A stretch of 64,000 nucleotides of DNA from Atrichornis clamosus (lineage: Eukaryota; Chordata; Aves; Passeriformes; Menuridae), in assembly GCA_013400975.1 (NCBI GenBank), contig WBMZ01009468.1, positions 1-64,000 of the forward strand. The letters run 5' to 3'. The position numbers and the translations under genes were made by a program. Each line of letters begins with the position of its first letter. Position 1 is the first letter of the stretch. The notes below the pieces were generated by a model that saw nothing but the letters and a program-made list of their open reading frames with translations, was not told the origin of the DNA and made no database searches. Positions 61,588 through 64,000 of the stretch are shown here, piece after piece.

Positions 61588-61966
61588 TTTTTTGTTTTGT
61601 TTTGTTTTCCCTCCCTTCCTTTACTGGAGTGAGATTATCAGAGGAGGAAAATCTTCCTCCCTGGCTGCCCTTAAAGTGCCCGGAGCCACCTGCAGTGTTT
61701 GGGATCCTCCAGCTGCAGTGGAACAAACGGAGCGAGCGTCCCCCCGCAGATCCCTGCACAGATATCCAGTATCCTTCCCCTCGGACTGTTTTCATTAGAA
61801 AAAGTGGAATATGGAGACTCGGGTATAAATGTTTACACACAGTCATATAATTACATAACATGAAACATTTTACATAGTTTGAGGTGAGCATCTCTTTAGA
61901 CTTTAAAACATTAGGAGTGCAAGTTTAATGTAATCATTGCTTCTTTAACACTGAAAATATTATGGA

Positions 61967-61972
61967 TTTATT
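61967..61972 (-). terminator. LRRTM2: Candidate proximal LRRTM2 poly(A) signal (AATAAA)
   Basis: AATAAA on the minus strand about 170 bases after the LRRTM2 stop, inside an AT-rich stretch. It has no obvious G/T-rich downstream element, so it is weaker as a candidate than the one at 61582. Confidence 0.2.
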
Positions 61973-62140
61973 TTTTAAAAAACTTAAAAATACTGCACCA
62001 CTCCATAAACAATGCTTCCATTAAGTAGCTTGGAAAATTAGGCTTTATGTCAACATTTGTAAAAATTAGAATCTGATGTAGGTCCCTACAATTTTAAAAT
62101 AGGTTACTTATCTGATTTACTTTGTGGTGGGCTGTGGGTA

Positions 62141-63687
62141 TTATACTTCACATTCTTTGTAGGGCAGCTGCTGGCACTTGCACTGTCCGTAGCCATTGAT
62201 GATGATGAAGGGTCCTTCGTGGGTGGGTTCGTACTCGTTATAGGGTCCTTGGTCTGACATATTGGCCATATGCAGCCGCGTTTGGGATCGGAGCTGCCTG
62301 TGGTTTTGAATCATTGAGCACTGCCTAATTCTTCTTAGTGTGGGAGGGCAGCACTTCCTGGAGATGAACACTATAAAAATGATAAAAAAGAAAGAAAACA
62401 ATAAAGCCATTGTTCCTGTAATTACCCTCTGAGTGAAGATGGCATTGTTTGGCTCGGGGAAATGTTCTTCGGTGGTAACGACCATGCCTGCCGTAGTTGG
62501 AATCTCTTTGTCTCCCACATGGAAATGAGAAGAGCTTGTTCTTTTCGTGTACTCGGTAGTTGGAGCTGTGTACGTCGTAGCCACGGGTGTAACCACAGTC
62601 GATAAATTCCAGCAAAGCTGAAAACCATACACTGCATCCAGAATATCCTCTCCCTGGGTGTGGTCGGGGCTGTGGCAGAGGATGGAGTGCTCCCACCGAC
62701 CTTGGAAGCCACTCAACCATGTGGCCAAGGCGCAGATCTTTGGGCTGCATTCCCACAGATTGCCGGAGAGGCCCACGGTGGTGAGGGATGTCAGCGAACT
62801 CAGGATCTTGGAATCCAGAGTGGTGAGCTTGTTGTTATCCATGAGGAGGGTTTTAAGGTTAGGCATAGTTTCAAAGACGGTTAGGTCGATGGCTTTAATT
62901 TCGTTTCCAGTCAAATCGAGCTTTGCTAAGGTGCCCCAGGTCCACTCCATCCCACATGTCAAGTTGCTAATTTTGTTCCACTGCAAGAAGAGTGTGTGCA
63001 GGCTGCTCAGCCGGAGGAAGTGAGCAAAATTAATCTTTGTCAGCTGGTTGTGCTCTAGGTGAAGCTCCCTCAGCTTGATTAATCCCGCAAATCCATTGCG
63101 AGCCAAACTTCGCAAGCGGTTTGTGCTCAAATCCAGGAATTCCAGGCTACGACAGTCCCAGAACAGGCGGACCGGGATGGTCCGCAGGGAGTTGGATCGC
63201 AAGTGCAAGGTCTGTAGCTTGCGAAGGCCGTAGAAGAGCTCGGGGTGCAGAGAGGATAACTGATTAAAAGAGAGGTCCAAATTCTGCAGGTTAAGCAGCT
63301 GGCTAAAAGTTGTGTTTGGCAAATGAAAGATTTTGTTGGAACTTAAGACTAATTCCTTAAGTTTATACAGTCCTTGAAAAGAATCTTCTCTGACTGTTGC
63401 AATTTGATTATGATCTAAGTGAAGCCAAGTAAGTTGACTGAAGCTTGCAAATTGATCCCTTTCAAGTTCAGAAATATAATTGTGCCTCAGTGACAAACCT
63501 AGCGAGCCCTTTTCAGTGGTGTTTGGCACTGAGTGAAACCCCTGAGAGTCACAGTAAAAGAGCAGCTTCTCACAGCGACATTTTGGTGGACAAGCCATGC
63601 CCAAGGCAGGCAGCATTTTTAAAACCATACTCATTGCATATAGTGCTGCCAGCATACGAGCCCCTAATGGCCACTTGAAATGTAAGC
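62141..63687 (-). CDS. LRRTM2: LRRTM2 main coding exon (residues 2-516)
   Basis: LRRTM2 is a postsynaptic single-pass membrane protein of excitatory synapses that binds presynaptic neurexins. Reading down from the acceptor ttatattctgcag, the exon completes a glycine codon and continues LHFKWPLGARMLAA; with the upstream ATG this gives 516 residues, the human length. A hydrophobic signal peptide ends near A33. The LRR N-cap follows (CPPKCRCEKLLFYC), then the family's ten leucine-rich repeats, the C-cap (GNLWECSPKICALATWL), a Ser/Thr-rich stalk, a membrane segment at about 422-443 (ALLFSFFFIIFIVFI), and a tail ending in the PDZ ligand ECEV. Sequons include NTT, NLT and NLS. The methionine at 63655 is internal (residue 13), so calling the gene from there would lose 12 residues. 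The stop is at 62141-62143. It is not LRRTM1, 3 or 4: identity to LRRTM2 is nearly complete. Confidence 0.97.
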
Positions 63688-64000
63688 CTGCAGAATATAA
63701 TTTAGGAAAACAACAAGATAGGATAGCCTTATCAGTACACTTGGAACATCACGGTGGAAGATTTCACTGCAGATAACATTGCCATGCATTTCCAACAAGC
63801 TAATTCTAAATGCAAGAAACAACTTACTACGACAAACCGAATACTTGGACATTACACTTAGGAGGAGGCTTTATCTCGATTACGGAGGGTTACAGTGGCA
63901 CTATCGGAAAACATTTTTTTCATAAGGTTCAGTGCAGAGCAATCAGCTTTAGCATCTTAACTGCTCCTTTAAAGCAGAGCCGGTCATTCATTATACAAGG
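63688..64000 (-). other. LRRTM2: LRRTM2 intron 1, partial
   Basis: The acceptor is a good pyrimidine-rich tract ending ttctgcag, with exon 2 starting at 63687 (GC of a glycine codon). In this family the first exon is known to carry the 5' UTR and the start codon. I find no ATGG followed by a GT donor in the remaining 313 bases, so exon 1 lies beyond the right edge. The 62-residue frame here is chance. Confidence 0.8.

Noticed and set aside
61206..61850. Plus-strand reading frame of 214 codons, Cys/Val/Pro-rich
   Set aside because: It is the translation of the minisatellite; frames on both strands stay open because the repeat lacks stop codons.
1..64000. CRISPR array, operon, phage or other compact multi-gene system
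   Set aside because: The window is an intron-rich vertebrate locus; the only tandem array is a minisatellite with no unique spacers, and no clustered accessory genes are present.

Overview
The window is vertebrate genomic DNA, almost certainly from a bird and probably a songbird. It contains several avian-type CR1 LINE fragments, one nearly complete CR1, and a tRNA-Ile/CR1 composite SINE of the kind described in passerines. Its two genes align with vertebrate orthologues at high identity. The DNA is spliced and intron-rich, and almost none of the long reading frames outside the exons named below look like real genes.

Plus strand: the 5' part of CTNNA1 (alpha-E-catenin). A CpG-rich stretch at the left edge (about 1-165) is probably the promoter or first non-coding exon region. 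Six coding exons follow at 16444-16548, 18400-18595, 25311-25477, 26218-26337, 28182-28448 and 30987-31190. Their phases fit together exactly and encode residues 1-353 in one open frame. That covers the beta-catenin-binding and dimerisation N domain and the start of the M domain with its vinculin-binding helix. The remaining exons, including the actin-binding domain, lie beyond the right edge.

Minus strand: LRRTM2, a postsynaptic leucine-rich-repeat adhesion protein, is nested in the large CTNNA1 intron 7 (31191 to past the window end). Its main coding exon is 62141-63687. The start codon is on an upstream exon beyond 64000. This nesting is the arrangement known at the human CTNNA1/LRRTM2 locus.

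The rest is intron. Notable contents are a near full-length, inactivated CR1 LINE (about 46165-50430, minus), two closely similar CR1 3' ends in plus orientation (about 3020-3596 and 43440-43935), four CR1 3' ends in minus orientation, the tRNA-derived SINE (about 45307-45446), and a GC-rich minisatellite with a 97-bp higher-order period just 3' of LRRTM2 (about 61029-61455). There are also simple repeats and two single-base N gaps, each sitting between short direct repeats that look like assembly artefacts. I found no CRISPR array, operon, phage or previously undescribed multi-gene system. The most interesting points concern genome architecture (the nested antisense gene), repeat biology, splice-site quality and assembly quality.
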